Origin: JBGTLA01 sp041744375
Lineage (GTDB): Bacteria > Actinomycetota > Acidimicrobiia > Spongiisociales > ZC4RG35
Length of the DNA: 9,104 nucleotides
Direction of reading: 5' to 3'
Assembly: GCA_041744375.1 (NCBI GenBank)
Contig: JBGTLA010000190.1
Location: 1-9,104, forward strand
The notes below the pieces were generated by a model. The model had not been told where the DNA came from. It made no database searches and worked only from the letters and a program-made list of their open reading frames with translations. The position numbers were made by a program, and so were the translations under genes. The number at the start of each line of letters is the position of its first letter. Position 1 is the stretch's first letter. Below, piece after piece: positions 1 through 5,565 of the stretch.

Positions 1-75
1 GCGGCCGCCCTCCTCGAGGCCGGGGGTTGCAGTCATGTCGTAGTCGGCTCCCATCGCCACGACGAGCCCTGAGGC
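1..75 (-). pseudogene. Fragment of a NAD(P)/FAD-dependent oxidoreductase (sulfide:quinone reductase-like), cut by the left edge
   Basis: Read on the minus strand from about base 75 to base 1, one frame gives LVVAMGADYDMTATPGLEEGG. This resembles the stretch of pyridine-nucleotide-disulfide oxidoreductases of the sulfide:quinone reductase/NADH dehydrogenase II type in which a hydrophobic strand ending in a small-residue turn (usually ALGA) precedes a YDP-ATPGL-type loop. Only about 22 residues agree with the family. Upstream on the minus strand (bases 76-120) the frame stays open but reads like non-coding sequence, and the neighbouring cyclase fragment is in another frame. The piece therefore looks broken at its upstream side rather than simply cut by the window edge. 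Whether the downstream part is intact cannot be seen. The identification rests on a short motif and is moderate at best. Confidence 0.42.
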
Positions 76-117
76 GGCCCACCGGGGTGACGGACCTCGA
101 GCCGCCCGCTCCGCTCC

Positions 118-346
118 TAGGCCGCGGACTCAGGTCCGCCCACTCCCTGGCCGGCTCGTCGTGGACCCCCAACAGAGCCGCCCATTGCCGATCGCCCATC
201 GCCCGCAGCTTTTCGGTCGAGCCCACGATGTCGGTGAAGAGAACAGTCGCCATCTCGGCGGGGGCGACGCGGCCGGCGGTTTCATCAGCGAGAAAATCCT
301 GTATGTGGGCCAAGATGAGATCGGGCCTCTCCCAATCTCTCACCGC
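118..346 (-). pseudogene. Fragment of a class III adenylate/guanylate cyclase (N-terminal part of catalytic domain)
   Basis: On the minus strand, the codon at 253-251 begins MATVLFTDIVGSTEKLRAMGD, followed by RQWAALLGVHDE. This is the first beta strand and helix of a class III nucleotide cyclase domain. It includes the metal-binding Asp of the F-T-D-I-V-G-S-T motif. Upstream, the same frame (to about 346) reads ERPDLILAHIQDFLADETAGR. That resembles the linker ending in a DEIxEFL-type helix that often precedes the domain in actinobacterial hydrolase- or regulator-cyclase fusions. After the HDE residues (about base 150) similarity fades. The second metal Asp, the substrate-specifying residues and the rest of the roughly 180-residue domain are missing. 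No stop is seen, but the frame degenerates into arginine/proline-rich sequence. It is a remnant that abuts the oxidoreductase fragment on one side and, on the other, the plus-strand TPR remnant. Confidence 0.6.
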
Positions 347-812
347 CAAGGGAGACCACGCCGGGGCCGAGGATTACCTGATCGACGCAGCCAGTCATCT
401 CGAGGATTGCGGGGACATGTCGTGCTGGGCAGCGACCAACCGCACTCTGGCGATGGGCGAGGCGGCCCTCGGCTCGACGGAGCGCGCCAGGGAGAGAATG
501 GTAGCCCTCATCGAGGCCGTCCCCGACCTCCCAATTCCCGAAGTGGCCAAGCCCCGAGCGGTGGACGCCGCAGTCGATGTGCTGGTAGCAGCCGGCTAGT
601 TGAAGCGGGCCGGCCTCGCGCTCGGTTTGGCTCGCCAGGTCGCCGCTCCCGCCCGAGGGGCTATCCACGACCGCGACGAGCGGCTCGAGAAGTGGCGTGA
701 CAACATCGTTGCCGGCCTGGGCGAACAGGAGGCAGCCCGGCTCATGGCCGAGGGAGCAGAACTCGACCTGGACGACGGCTTGAACCGTATCCTGGCCTGG
801 CTGCGGGATTGA
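303..812 (+). pseudogene. C-terminal remnant of a TPR-containing regulator (ATPase/cyclase-associated type), split by an in-frame TAG
   Basis: From the ATG at 303 (or 315) the frame reads as amphipathic helices of TPR character (LTAKGDHAGAEDYLIDAAS, then EAALGSTERARERMVALIEA), up to a TAG at 597-599. The same frame continues after this stop to a TGA at 810-812. The continuation ends ERLEKWRDNIVAGLGEQEAA, then RLMAEGAELDLDDGLNRILAWL. That segment matches the C-terminal signature of actinobacterial TPR regulators (AAA/LuxR or cyclase-linked), typically 'RALGEEAFAAAWAEGRALSLEEA'. This is recalled from the family, not searched. The protein lacks all N-terminal domains, because its 5' end overlaps the minus-strand cyclase fragment. 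A TTG directly after the stop (600-602) could restart a 70-residue peptide, but no ribosome binding site supports it. I read the two halves as one decayed gene. A sequencing error at the TAG is the main alternative. Confidence 0.5.
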
Positions 813-850
813 CCAGCGGGACAAACCAGAGCCCGCAGAGGCGGAGCCGC

Positions 851-856
851 TAAGTT
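851..856 (+). promoter_or_regulatory. Candidate -10 element for the 880 gene
   Basis: TAAGTT fits the actinobacterial TANNNT -10 pattern. It would place transcription start near 863, just before the ribosome binding site at 864-872. No convincing -35 hexamer lies at the usual distance; the nearest TTGACC (809-814) is too far upstream. Confidence 0.33.
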
Positions 857-863
857 CCTTCCG

Positions 864-872
864 AAAGAGGAG
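864..872 (+). promoter_or_regulatory. Ribosome binding site that decides the TTG start at 880
   Basis: AAAGAGGAG is a good Shine-Dalgarno match ending 7 nt before TTG 880. It supports this unusual start codon over any internal start in the same short frame. Confidence 0.6.
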
Positions 873-879
873 AGCCTTC

Positions 880-1131
880 TTGTCGCAGTTCCCAGGATTC
901 ATCTGGCTCGAATCCGAACCAGACCAGCCTGTTCCCGCCGAGGCCACGGTTGACGAAGGTCGACTGGTGATCGTGTCGGGCGAGGTGGAGATCGTCGATT
1001 GGGCCGTGCGCGACACAACGGTCGCCACCATCCCCAACGGGTTCATGCTCCGCTCCAGCGACGGAGAACTCCTCTTCTCGACCAACCGCACCGGGTTTGC
1101 TCAGGCTCTGGCGGCGCAACGGTCCCCCTGA
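880..1131 (+). CDS. Small hypothetical protein, predicted mostly beta strand, possibly PH-like
   Basis: The product has 83 residues. I do not recognise the family. The TTG start is chosen because a strong AGAGGAG ribosome binding site lies at proper distance and a TANNNT element precedes it at 851-856. The sequence alternates short hydrophobic strands (TVDEGRLVIVSG, VEIVDW, TVATIPNGFMLRSSDGELLF) with polar turns and ends in a helix (NRTGFAQALAA). This strand-rich, helix-capped layout is reminiscent of small bacterial PH-like or GRAM-like domains. That is inference from pattern only. There is no signal peptide, transmembrane segment or metal motif. It appears to be a single-gene unit, convergent with exodeoxyribonuclease III and separated from it by 67 bp. 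Codon use resembles the neighbouring real genes, so I consider it coding. Confidence 0.68.
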   Translation: MSQFPGFIWLESEPDQPVPAEATVDEGRLVIVSGEVEIVDWAVRDTTVATIPNGFMLRSSDGELLFSTNRTGFAQALAAQRSP

Positions 1132-1198
1132 CCACGGCACCGACCACCGGGTCTCGTCGCTTTGGCCGACGGACACAGCCACCCCCGCCACCCGAGTC

Positions 1199-2089
1199 TC
1201 ACGGTCGGGACTTGGCACGGGCGGCGATCCGGGTCATCGCCGCCTCCCAGCCGGCATCGAAAGGCCTGCCGCCTTCGTCGAGATCGACGACGACGGGGGC
1301 GTGGTCGGAAGGTGTCGGGCGGCCCTTGCGGGCTTCCCTGTCGATCTCGGCCCACACCACCCGGGACGCCACCGGCTCGGTCACGTAGAGCAGATCGATG
1401 CGCATCCCCTCGTTGCGCTGAAAACGGCCCGCCCGGTAGTCCCACCACGAGAACCGGCCTCCTTCTGAGGAATGGAGGCGATAGGCGTCGGAGAGACCCC
1501 ACTCCTGCAACCGCCCCAGCGCCTCACGCTCGGGCGCCGAGACGTGAGTGCCGCCGTGGACGGCGGCTGGGTCCCACACGTCGTCGTCGGTGGGGGTGAC
1601 ATTGAAGTCGCCACCGAGGATGAGGGGTTCTCGGGGTGAACAGTCTTCGACCAGCCATCGGTGCAGCCGGTCGAACCATCGCAGTTTCCCCTCGTAGAAC
1701 GGAGATCCGACCACCCGGCCGTTGGGGGCGTATACGGCGACGACGCGCACACCCCCACATACCGCGCCGATCATCCGAGCCTCGTCGGAGGGGTCGAAGT
1801 CCTCCTGGTCGGATCCCCGACGACGGCTGTCGCGAACGGCACCGTCGCCGAAGTTGGTGACAACCTCACCGATCCCGACCCGGCTGGCGATCGCCACCCC
1901 GTTCCATCGGCCTTCTCCGTGATGGACCAACTCGTACCCTGCGGCGGCGAACACCAGGCCGGGGAGGTCCTCGTCGGCCAGCTTCGTCTCCTGCATCAAC
2001 AACACGTCTGGCTCGGCCCGCTCCAGCCACCGCTCCACGGCATCGAGGCGCGCCTTGAGCGAATTCACGTTCCACGTCGCTACCCGCAT
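1199..2089 (-). CDS. xthA: Exodeoxyribonuclease III (AP endonuclease, EEP superfamily)
   Basis: The product has 296 residues and is a cytoplasmic base-excision-repair enzyme. It would cut DNA 5' of abasic sites and remove 3'-blocking groups with a divalent metal. The protein begins MRVATWNVNSLKARLD, the classical ExoIII start. Visible catalytic elements are N7, E34 (LLMQETK), Y120 (VYAPNG), D161 and N163 (GGDFNVTP), a WWDYRAGRFQRNEGMRIDLL substrate-recognition segment at 215-234, and D262-H263 (SDHAPVV) at the C-terminus. It is slightly longer than E. coli XthA: there is a charged insertion around residues 84-104 and a tail of about 25 residues after the SDH motif. The open frame extends upstream to 2338, but homology and a TANNNT box 7 nt upstream fix the ATG at 2089. 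It is divergent from the YihY-like gene. Confidence 0.95.
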   Translation of the reverse strand: MRVATWNVNSLKARLDAVERWLERAEPDVLLMQETKLADEDLPGLVFAAAGYELVHHGEGRWNGVAIASRVGIGEVVTNFGDGAVRDSRRRGSDQEDFDPSDEARMIGAVCGGVRVVAVYAPNGRVVGSPFYEGKLRWFDRLHRWLVEDCSPREPLILGGDFNVTPTDDDVWDPAAVHGGTHVSAPEREALGRLQEWGLSDAYRLHSSEGGRFSWWDYRAGRFQRNEGMRIDLLYVTEPVASRVVWAEIDREARKGRPTPSDHAPVVVDLDEGGRPFDAGWEAAMTRIAARAKSRP

Positions 2090-2096
2090 GGTGGGA

Positions 2097-2102
2097 AAGG
2101 TA
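2097..2102 (-). promoter_or_regulatory. -10 element for leaderless transcription of xthA
   Basis: On the minus strand TACCTT is followed by 7 nt and then the ATG at 2089. This TANNNT-to-start spacing is that of leaderless actinobacterial promoters, and no Shine-Dalgarno sequence is present in between. No clear -35 is visible. Confidence 0.45.
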
Positions 2103-2211
2103 GCGGCAGGCTCAGGCGCCCGAGCTGCGCGGGCGACGCCCGGCCCCTCTCGTTTGCAAAACGGCGGTGTGGGTAAGCCCGACGAGCAGACGAGGCCACC
2201 CCCGACCTCCC

Positions 2212-2218
2212 GAGGAAA
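2212..2218 (+). promoter_or_regulatory. Ribosome binding site that decides the TTG start at 2223
   Basis: GAGGAAA lies just upstream of TTG 2223. The AGGA core is 6 nt from the start codon. The open frame begins much earlier (2055), but its first 56 codons overlap the start of xthA and read as non-coding sequence. Confidence 0.5.
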
Positions 2219-2222
2219 TCTG

Positions 2223-3179
2223 TTGAGCAACGCCACCCCCATTCCCGAAACCCAAGAGCTAGAGACCGAAAGCCCCAAGGAGCTCGTCGCCCAGGTAACG
2301 CTTCGCCGCCTGGCCACCAAGAGCGTGCAGCGCCTCAATGCCGCCGACGGATTCAGCTACGCCCGCTCGATCGGTTTCCAACTCGTCCTCGCGGCGCTGC
2401 CGGGCATCATCTTCTTGATCGCGGTGGCCATGTGGACCGGCAACGAGACGTTGCGGACGACCGTAGAGGGAACGCTCACTTCCCTCAGCCCCGGCCCAAC
2501 CGCCGAGTTGCTGTCAGAGGCTGTCGACCAGGCCGAGGATCGCGCCCGGGGAGACATCATCGCCATGATCGCCGGCGGTGTCGCCGCTTTGACTTCGGGC
2601 ACGGTGGCGATGAGCCAGGTAGCCGAGGGCGCCGACCGCATCTACGGAATCAAGCGCGACCGTCCGCCTCTGCGGCGCTACGCCCAGGCTCTGTTGTTGG
2701 CGCTGGGGGTTGGTGCCCTGTTCGTAACGGCGTTCTTCGCCATCGCCTCAGGGGAGACGCTCGGTGAGATTGTCGGCGACGACTCGGTGTGGCTGTGGCT
2801 CCGGTGGCCTGTCGGCATCTTCGCGGCCGTGGTGGCGATGTCCGTGTTGTACAAGGCCGCTCCCTATCGTCGGCAGCCGCCGCTGCGGTGGCTGTTGGTG
2901 GGCGGAGCCACGGGCACCGTCCTCTGGCTGGCAGCTTCGATCGGCCTCTCGCTCTATCTCGCCATGAGCTCGACCTTCAGCGACCTCTATGGGCCACTGG
3001 CCGGATTCATCGGGCTCATGCTGTGGGCTCAGTTCAGCGGGTTGGCACTGATGGGAGGAATCGCAGTGGCCGCGCAGGTGGAGGCCGAAAGGGCAGGCGT
3101 GACCGACGTGCTCGTCGAGGAAACAGAGGACGGGGCTCTGGTGACCGCCAAGGAGAAGATGGCACAGAAGCTCAGTTGA
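2223..3179 (+). CDS. YihY/virulence factor BrkB family (UPF0761) inner-membrane protein
   Basis: The 318-residue integral membrane protein has about six hydrophobic segments, roughly at 51-71, 111-133, 154-175, 193-211, 226-247 and 258-285. Family hallmarks include an N-terminal amphipathic region running into DGFSYARSIGFQLVLAALPG, a central LYKAAPYRRQPPLRW block (209-223) before the fifth membrane segment, and FSDLYGPLAGFIGLMLW (252-268) in the last one. The biochemical role of this family is not settled. It was once called ribonuclease BN, a name later assigned to another protein, and transport or envelope roles have been proposed. The N-terminus (about 35 residues) and C-terminus (after about 287) are hydrophilic and acidic. 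TTG 2223 is chosen for its GAGGAAA ribosome binding site. It is divergent from xthA and followed after 136 bp by the DUF3224 gene, which has its own promoter. Confidence 0.9.
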   Translation: MSNATPIPETQELETESPKELVAQVTLRRLATKSVQRLNAADGFSYARSIGFQLVLAALPGIIFLIAVAMWTGNETLRTTVEGTLTSLSPGPTAELLSEAVDQAEDRARGDIIAMIAGGVAALTSGTVAMSQVAEGADRIYGIKRDRPPLRRYAQALLLALGVGALFVTAFFAIASGETLGEIVGDDSVWLWLRWPVGIFAAVVAMSVLYKAAPYRRQPPLRWLLVGGATGTVLWLAASIGLSLYLAMSSTFSDLYGPLAGFIGLMLWAQFSGLALMGGIAVAAQVEAERAGVTDVLVEETEDGALVTAKEKMAQKLS

Positions 3180-3302
3180 GTGCCGGCGCCACATCCTCCC
3201 CAGTCCGCACGCCACCTCCAACCGCGCGGCGCCCCCCTCGATACGCTCTCCGGAGCCTCTCGCCCGCAAGGTTCTGACGGCGCCAATCTGCATCGATCTT
3301 GA

Positions 3303-3308
3303 TACCCT
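3303..3308 (+). promoter_or_regulatory. -10 element for leaderless transcription of the DUF3224 gene
   Basis: TACCCT is followed by 7 nt and then GTG 3316. The 16-base block TACCCTCGGG-CGA-GTG is almost identical to the one before the PatB-like gene at 7594 (TACCCTCGGG-GCA-GTG). There is no ribosome binding site. Confidence 0.45.
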
Positions 3309-3315
3309 CGGGCGA

Positions 3316-3735
3316 GTGGAGGCCAACGCAACCTTCGAGCTGTCCAACCAACGCCAGCTACCCAGCGCCGACGAGGTGACGTCGGTGGTGGGCGTGGACC
3401 TGTCCCACACCTCCTTCGACAAGACCTTCCGTGGCGATCTCGACGGCGACAGCGTCACCGAGATGCTGGCCACCCGGACACCTGAGGGCGGGGCCGGTTA
3501 TGTGGCCATGGAGCGCATCGTCGGGCGACTGGGCGACCGGGTCGGGACCTTCGTCCTCTTGCATCTCGGCACCATCGACGGATCGGGTGAGCCGGTCGGC
3601 CACTGGCCGATCGTCCCCGGCTCGGGCACCGGGGAGCTGGCGGGAATCTCCGGACACGCCCACATCGGAGCCAACGAAGAGACCCACATCTTCCAGCTCC
3701 ATTACGAGATCGACGGAGTGCCTCCCGCCCCGTGA
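3316..3735 (+). CDS. DUF3224 domain-containing protein
   Basis: This is a compact 139-residue protein spanning the whole DUF3224 domain, a small beta-barrel-type family of unknown function common in actinobacteria. Matching features are an N-terminal ATFEL strand, the block KTFRGDLDGDSVTEMLATRT (36-55), the segment GYVAMERIVGRLGDRVGTFVLLH (61-83), the family-typical IVPGSGTGELAGISG (99-113), and a closing HIFQLHYEID strand (124-133). No signal peptide or membrane segment is visible, so it is probably cytoplasmic. GTG 3316 is chosen because the domain begins immediately after it and a TANNNT box stands 7 nt upstream. The gene converges on the citrate synthase gene with only 4 bp between stop codons. 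Ligand and role are unknown. Confidence 0.88.
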   Translation: MEANATFELSNQRQLPSADEVTSVVGVDLSHTSFDKTFRGDLDGDSVTEMLATRTPEGGAGYVAMERIVGRLGDRVGTFVLLHLGTIDGSGEPVGHWPIVPGSGTGELAGISGHAHIGANEETHIFQLHYEIDGVPPAP

Positions 3736-3748
3736 CCGCTCAGGCGGG
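3724..3748. terminator. Weak bidirectional hairpin at the convergent DUF3224/citrate synthase ends
   Basis: CCCGCC (3724-3729) and GGCGGG (3743-3748) can pair around a 13-nt loop that contains both stop codons. The stem is only 6 bp and no T-run follows on either strand, so a terminator role is a guess from position. Confidence 0.22.
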
Positions 3749-4837
3749 AAGGTGGCGTTCCTCGGGCCCCACGTAGCGTCCGGCGGGGCGAATGAGCACG
3801 TCGGCTTCGGCTTGCTCGAGACAGTGGGCGGTCCACCCGGCGTGGCGGGCCAGGGCGAAGGTGGCCGGGAAGAACTCGGGAGGGATACTGACGCCCTGGA
3901 GGACGGCGGCGGTGTAATACTCGACATTGGTCTTGAGGGTGAGTTCGGGCTTGTGCTCGGCGAGGAGACGCAGGGCGATCTCCTCCACCGCCACCGCCTT
4001 CTCCAACCAGTCGGCCACTTCCGCCAGCCCTTCCGCCACGCCACGCAGTGCTGTGGCCCGCGGGTCGTATGCCCGATACACCCGATGACCGAAGCCCATC
4101 AGCCGCTCCCCGCTTTCGAGGGTTCGGCGGATCCAGCCCTCGGCCTGGTCGACGGTGCCCATCTGGTGGAGCTGATCGACCACCTCGGAAGGAGCCCCGC
4201 CGTGCCAGGGGCCTTTCAGAGCCCCAATCGCCCCCACCAGGGCCGAAGCCATATCGGAGTGTGTGCTGGTGATGACCCGGGCCGTGAAGGTGGACGCATT
4301 GAACCCGTGTTCGGCGGCGACGACGAAATAGGCATCCAGGGCCCGCACGGCCGACTCCTCGGGACGGGCGCCGGTCATCTGATACAGGAACCCGGCCACC
4401 AGGCCCAACGACGGGTCGGGTTCGATTGGTTCGTCTCCCTGCCGGAGACGGGCGAAAGCGGCCAGGGCGGATGGCGCCATCGAGGTCAGCTGACGGGCCT
4501 GGGACACGGTTGGAGGCCAAGCCGTGCCTGCTTCGGCTCCCCACACGGAGACGGCGGTGCGCAGGGCGTCCATGGGTGCAGTCGCGACCGGGAGCTGTGC
4601 CAGGGAGTCGACCACGCGGGCAGGAAGGTCCGCGCACGGCAGGTCGACGGGTGACGAGGGCCATTCCCCCGACCACAACAGCTCGGCCACTTGGGCGAAG
4701 GTCCCCTGTTCGACCAGCTCGCCGATGGGATAGCCCCGGTAATGGAGCCGGCCCCGCTCCCCGTCCACCAGGGCCAGGGAAGTCTCGCCTGCCACGACGC
4801 CCTTCAAACCGGGCGAGTAGTCGGATTCCTGGTTCAT
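3740..4837 (-). CDS. Citrate synthase family protein (short actinobacterial citrate/2-methylcitrate synthase type)
   Basis: The 365-residue enzyme would condense acetyl-CoA (or propionyl-CoA) with oxaloacetate, at the entry to the TCA or methylcitrate cycle. Signatures in order: GLKGVVAGETSL and LHYRGYPIGEL (10-41) for the small N-terminal domain; EHGFNAS (176-182) with H177 for oxaloacetate; HGGAPSEV (212-219) with catalytic H212; GFGHRVYRAYDPR (248-260), the PROSITE-type signature with H251; TNVEYYTA (303-310) at the catalytic-acid position; and GWTAHCLEQ plus RPAGRYVGP (334-357) for C-terminal substrate binding. The usual catalytic Asp in NVDFY is Glu here (E306). I believe some short actinobacterial homologues share this, but did not check. 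The start at 4837 is set by homology and a TANNNT box; the longer open frame to 4942 adds a basic, unconserved leader. Citrate versus methylcitrate preference cannot be read from sequence. Confidence 0.92.
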   Translation of the reverse strand: MNQESDYSPGLKGVVAGETSLALVDGERGRLHYRGYPIGELVEQGTFAQVAELLWSGEWPSSPVDLPCADLPARVVDSLAQLPVATAPMDALRTAVSVWGAEAGTAWPPTVSQARQLTSMAPSALAAFARLRQGDEPIEPDPSLGLVAGFLYQMTGARPEESAVRALDAYFVVAAEHGFNASTFTARVITSTHSDMASALVGAIGALKGPWHGGAPSEVVDQLHQMGTVDQAEGWIRRTLESGERLMGFGHRVYRAYDPRATALRGVAEGLAEVADWLEKAVAVEEIALRLLAEHKPELTLKTNVEYYTAAVLQGVSIPPEFFPATFALARHAGWTAHCLEQAEADVLIRPAGRYVGPEERHLPA

Positions 4838-4845
4838 CGCTGTCG

Positions 4846-4851
4846 AGCTTA
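4846..4851 (-). promoter_or_regulatory. -10 element for leaderless transcription of the citrate synthase gene
   Basis: On the minus strand TAAGCT is followed by 8 nt and then ATG 4837, with no ribosome binding site in between. A perfect inverted repeat lies immediately upstream at 4853-4869. Confidence 0.42.
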
Positions 4852-4852
4852 G

Positions 4853-4869
4853 GGAACGCGCAACGTTCC
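4853..4869. promoter_or_regulatory. Candidate operator: perfect 6-bp inverted repeat beside the citrate synthase -10
   Basis: GGAACG-CGCAA-CGTTCC is a perfect dyad ending 1 bp from the TAAGCT -10, in the usual spacer between -35 and -10, where a bound repressor would block polymerase. Part of it (CGCAACGTT, 4859-4867) recurs at 5549-5557 in the leader of the flavin oxidoreductase gene. The regulator is unknown. Confidence 0.3.
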
Positions 4870-4999
4870 GAGCCCCTGTGACCCAGCGGATCGTTCGTTG
4901 CCGGCTCAGCCTCCTGGCCGGCTTCATCTCGATCATCGCCACACTGGTGGTGGCAGCCCCTCGGTTGCCCCGCTTCCACCAGGCCGGTTCTCGATGACC

Positions 5000-5524
5000 C
5001 TAGAGGTGCAGCCGCCGCGCCACTTCGCCCAGTTGGTCCGCCGGGTCGGTCGCTCTCACCACCAGTCCGTGGCTGGCGCCGGAAGGACCGATGACGTCGG
5101 GGTCGGGTGTGAGGATGATGCGCCCTGCGTGCTCCGGCCCGAGGTGACCGGTGAGCGGACCTTCGCTGACGACCGTGTCATACCCCCGTTCTCCCAGCAG
5201 CCTGGCGAGCGGCTCGAGCCCCGATTCGACGAGAAATCGGGTCACACGCAGGGGTCGGTTCTCCAACTTCGCCACGGGGCCAATGTCGAAGCGCTCGAAC
5301 ACCGGGAACACCCCCACCCGTTCGCCCGCCCCAACCCGGTGGCTCGCCCCGACCGATTCGCCGTCGACGACGATGAGGTCCACCTCTGCCAGCGGGATCC
5401 CGCACGCCTCGATCAGCGACCCGACCTCCTCTGACCCGTCGACCGGCCGTTGCATCTCCCGTCCGGAGCCGGGAAGGTGGCCGGTGAGCTCGGCATAGAA
5501 CCGCACGGTCACGTGGCCTGTCAT
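5000..5524 (-). CDS. Ub-Mut7C ubiquitin-fold domain fused to a degenerate Mut7-C (PIN-like RNase) domain
   Basis: The protein has 174 residues. Residues 4-83 form a ThiS/MoaD-like Ub-Mut7C domain: VTVRFYAELTGHLP at the start, VDLIVVDGESV (48-58), then VGVFPVFERFDI (70-81). Residues about 95-174 correspond to the Mut7-C domain, with RFLVESGLEPLARLLGERGYDT (96-117) and a C-terminal HGLVVRATDPADQLGEV (152-168). In active-looking relatives the first motif is RFLVD; here Asp is Glu (E100). The middle acidic motif (DDE/DAE type) is missing, and LLTRDRGLL is replaced by ILTPDPDVIG (138-146). The C-terminal CxxC zinc-ribbon usual in longer members (about 240 residues) is absent. It may therefore be a reduced or inactive nuclease. 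Starts are GTG 5533 or ATG 5524; I prefer ATG because a TANNNT box stands 7 nt upstream. The citrate synthase gene lies 162 bp downstream with its own promoter. Confidence 0.82.
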   Translation of the reverse strand: MTGHVTVRFYAELTGHLPGSGREMQRPVDGSEEVGSLIEACGIPLAEVDLIVVDGESVGASHRVGAGERVGVFPVFERFDIGPVAKLENRPLRVTRFLVESGLEPLARLLGERGYDTVVSEGPLTGHLGPEHAGRIILTPDPDVIGPSGASHGLVVRATDPADQLGEVARRLHL

Positions 5525-5531
5525 CGCACCC

Positions 5532-5541
5532 ACGATATTCT
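5532..5541. promoter_or_regulatory. Overlapping divergent -10 elements (bidirectional promoter) between the Mut7-C and flavin oxidoreductase genes
   Basis: The ten bases ACGATATTCT hold TATTCT on the plus strand (5536-5541) and TATCGT on the minus strand (5537-5532). They share the symmetric TA pair at 5536-5537. The minus element lies 7 nt before ATG 5524 (leaderless). The plus element predicts a start near 5548, giving a short leader that contains the GAGGAG site at 5558-5563. No clear -35 is visible on either side. Confidence 0.45.
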
Positions 5542-5565
5542 CGGGTTCCGCAACGTTGAGGAGCC

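Noticed and set aside
27..302. Plus-strand open frame upstream of the TPR remnant, as an N-terminal extension
   Set aside because: It lies antisense to the recognisable cyclase fragment and reads as Arg/Pro/Ser-rich sequence without family resemblance; openness is an effect of high GC.
600..812. Independent 70-residue gene starting at TTG 600
   Set aside because: No ribosome binding site precedes it, it is in the same frame as the sequence before the TAG, and its end matches the tail signature of larger TPR regulators.
285..1091. Long minus-strand open frame across the TPR remnant and the small gene
   Set aside because: It has no family resemblance, covers two plus-strand coding segments, and is out of frame with the real cyclase motif.
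2154..2179. TTGCAA and TAAGCC as a promoter for the YihY-like gene
   Set aside because: The spacing is only 14 bp and the second hexamer lacks the final T of the -10 pattern.
3431..4654. 407-codon plus-strand open frame through DUF3224 and citrate synthase
   Set aside because: It is a GC-driven shadow: the opposite strand holds an unmistakable citrate synthase and the 5' part is an out-of-frame reading of DUF3224.
3702..4979. 425-codon minus-strand open frame overlapping citrate synthase
   Set aside because: It is out of frame with the citrate synthase motifs and Arg/Gly/Pro-rich throughout.
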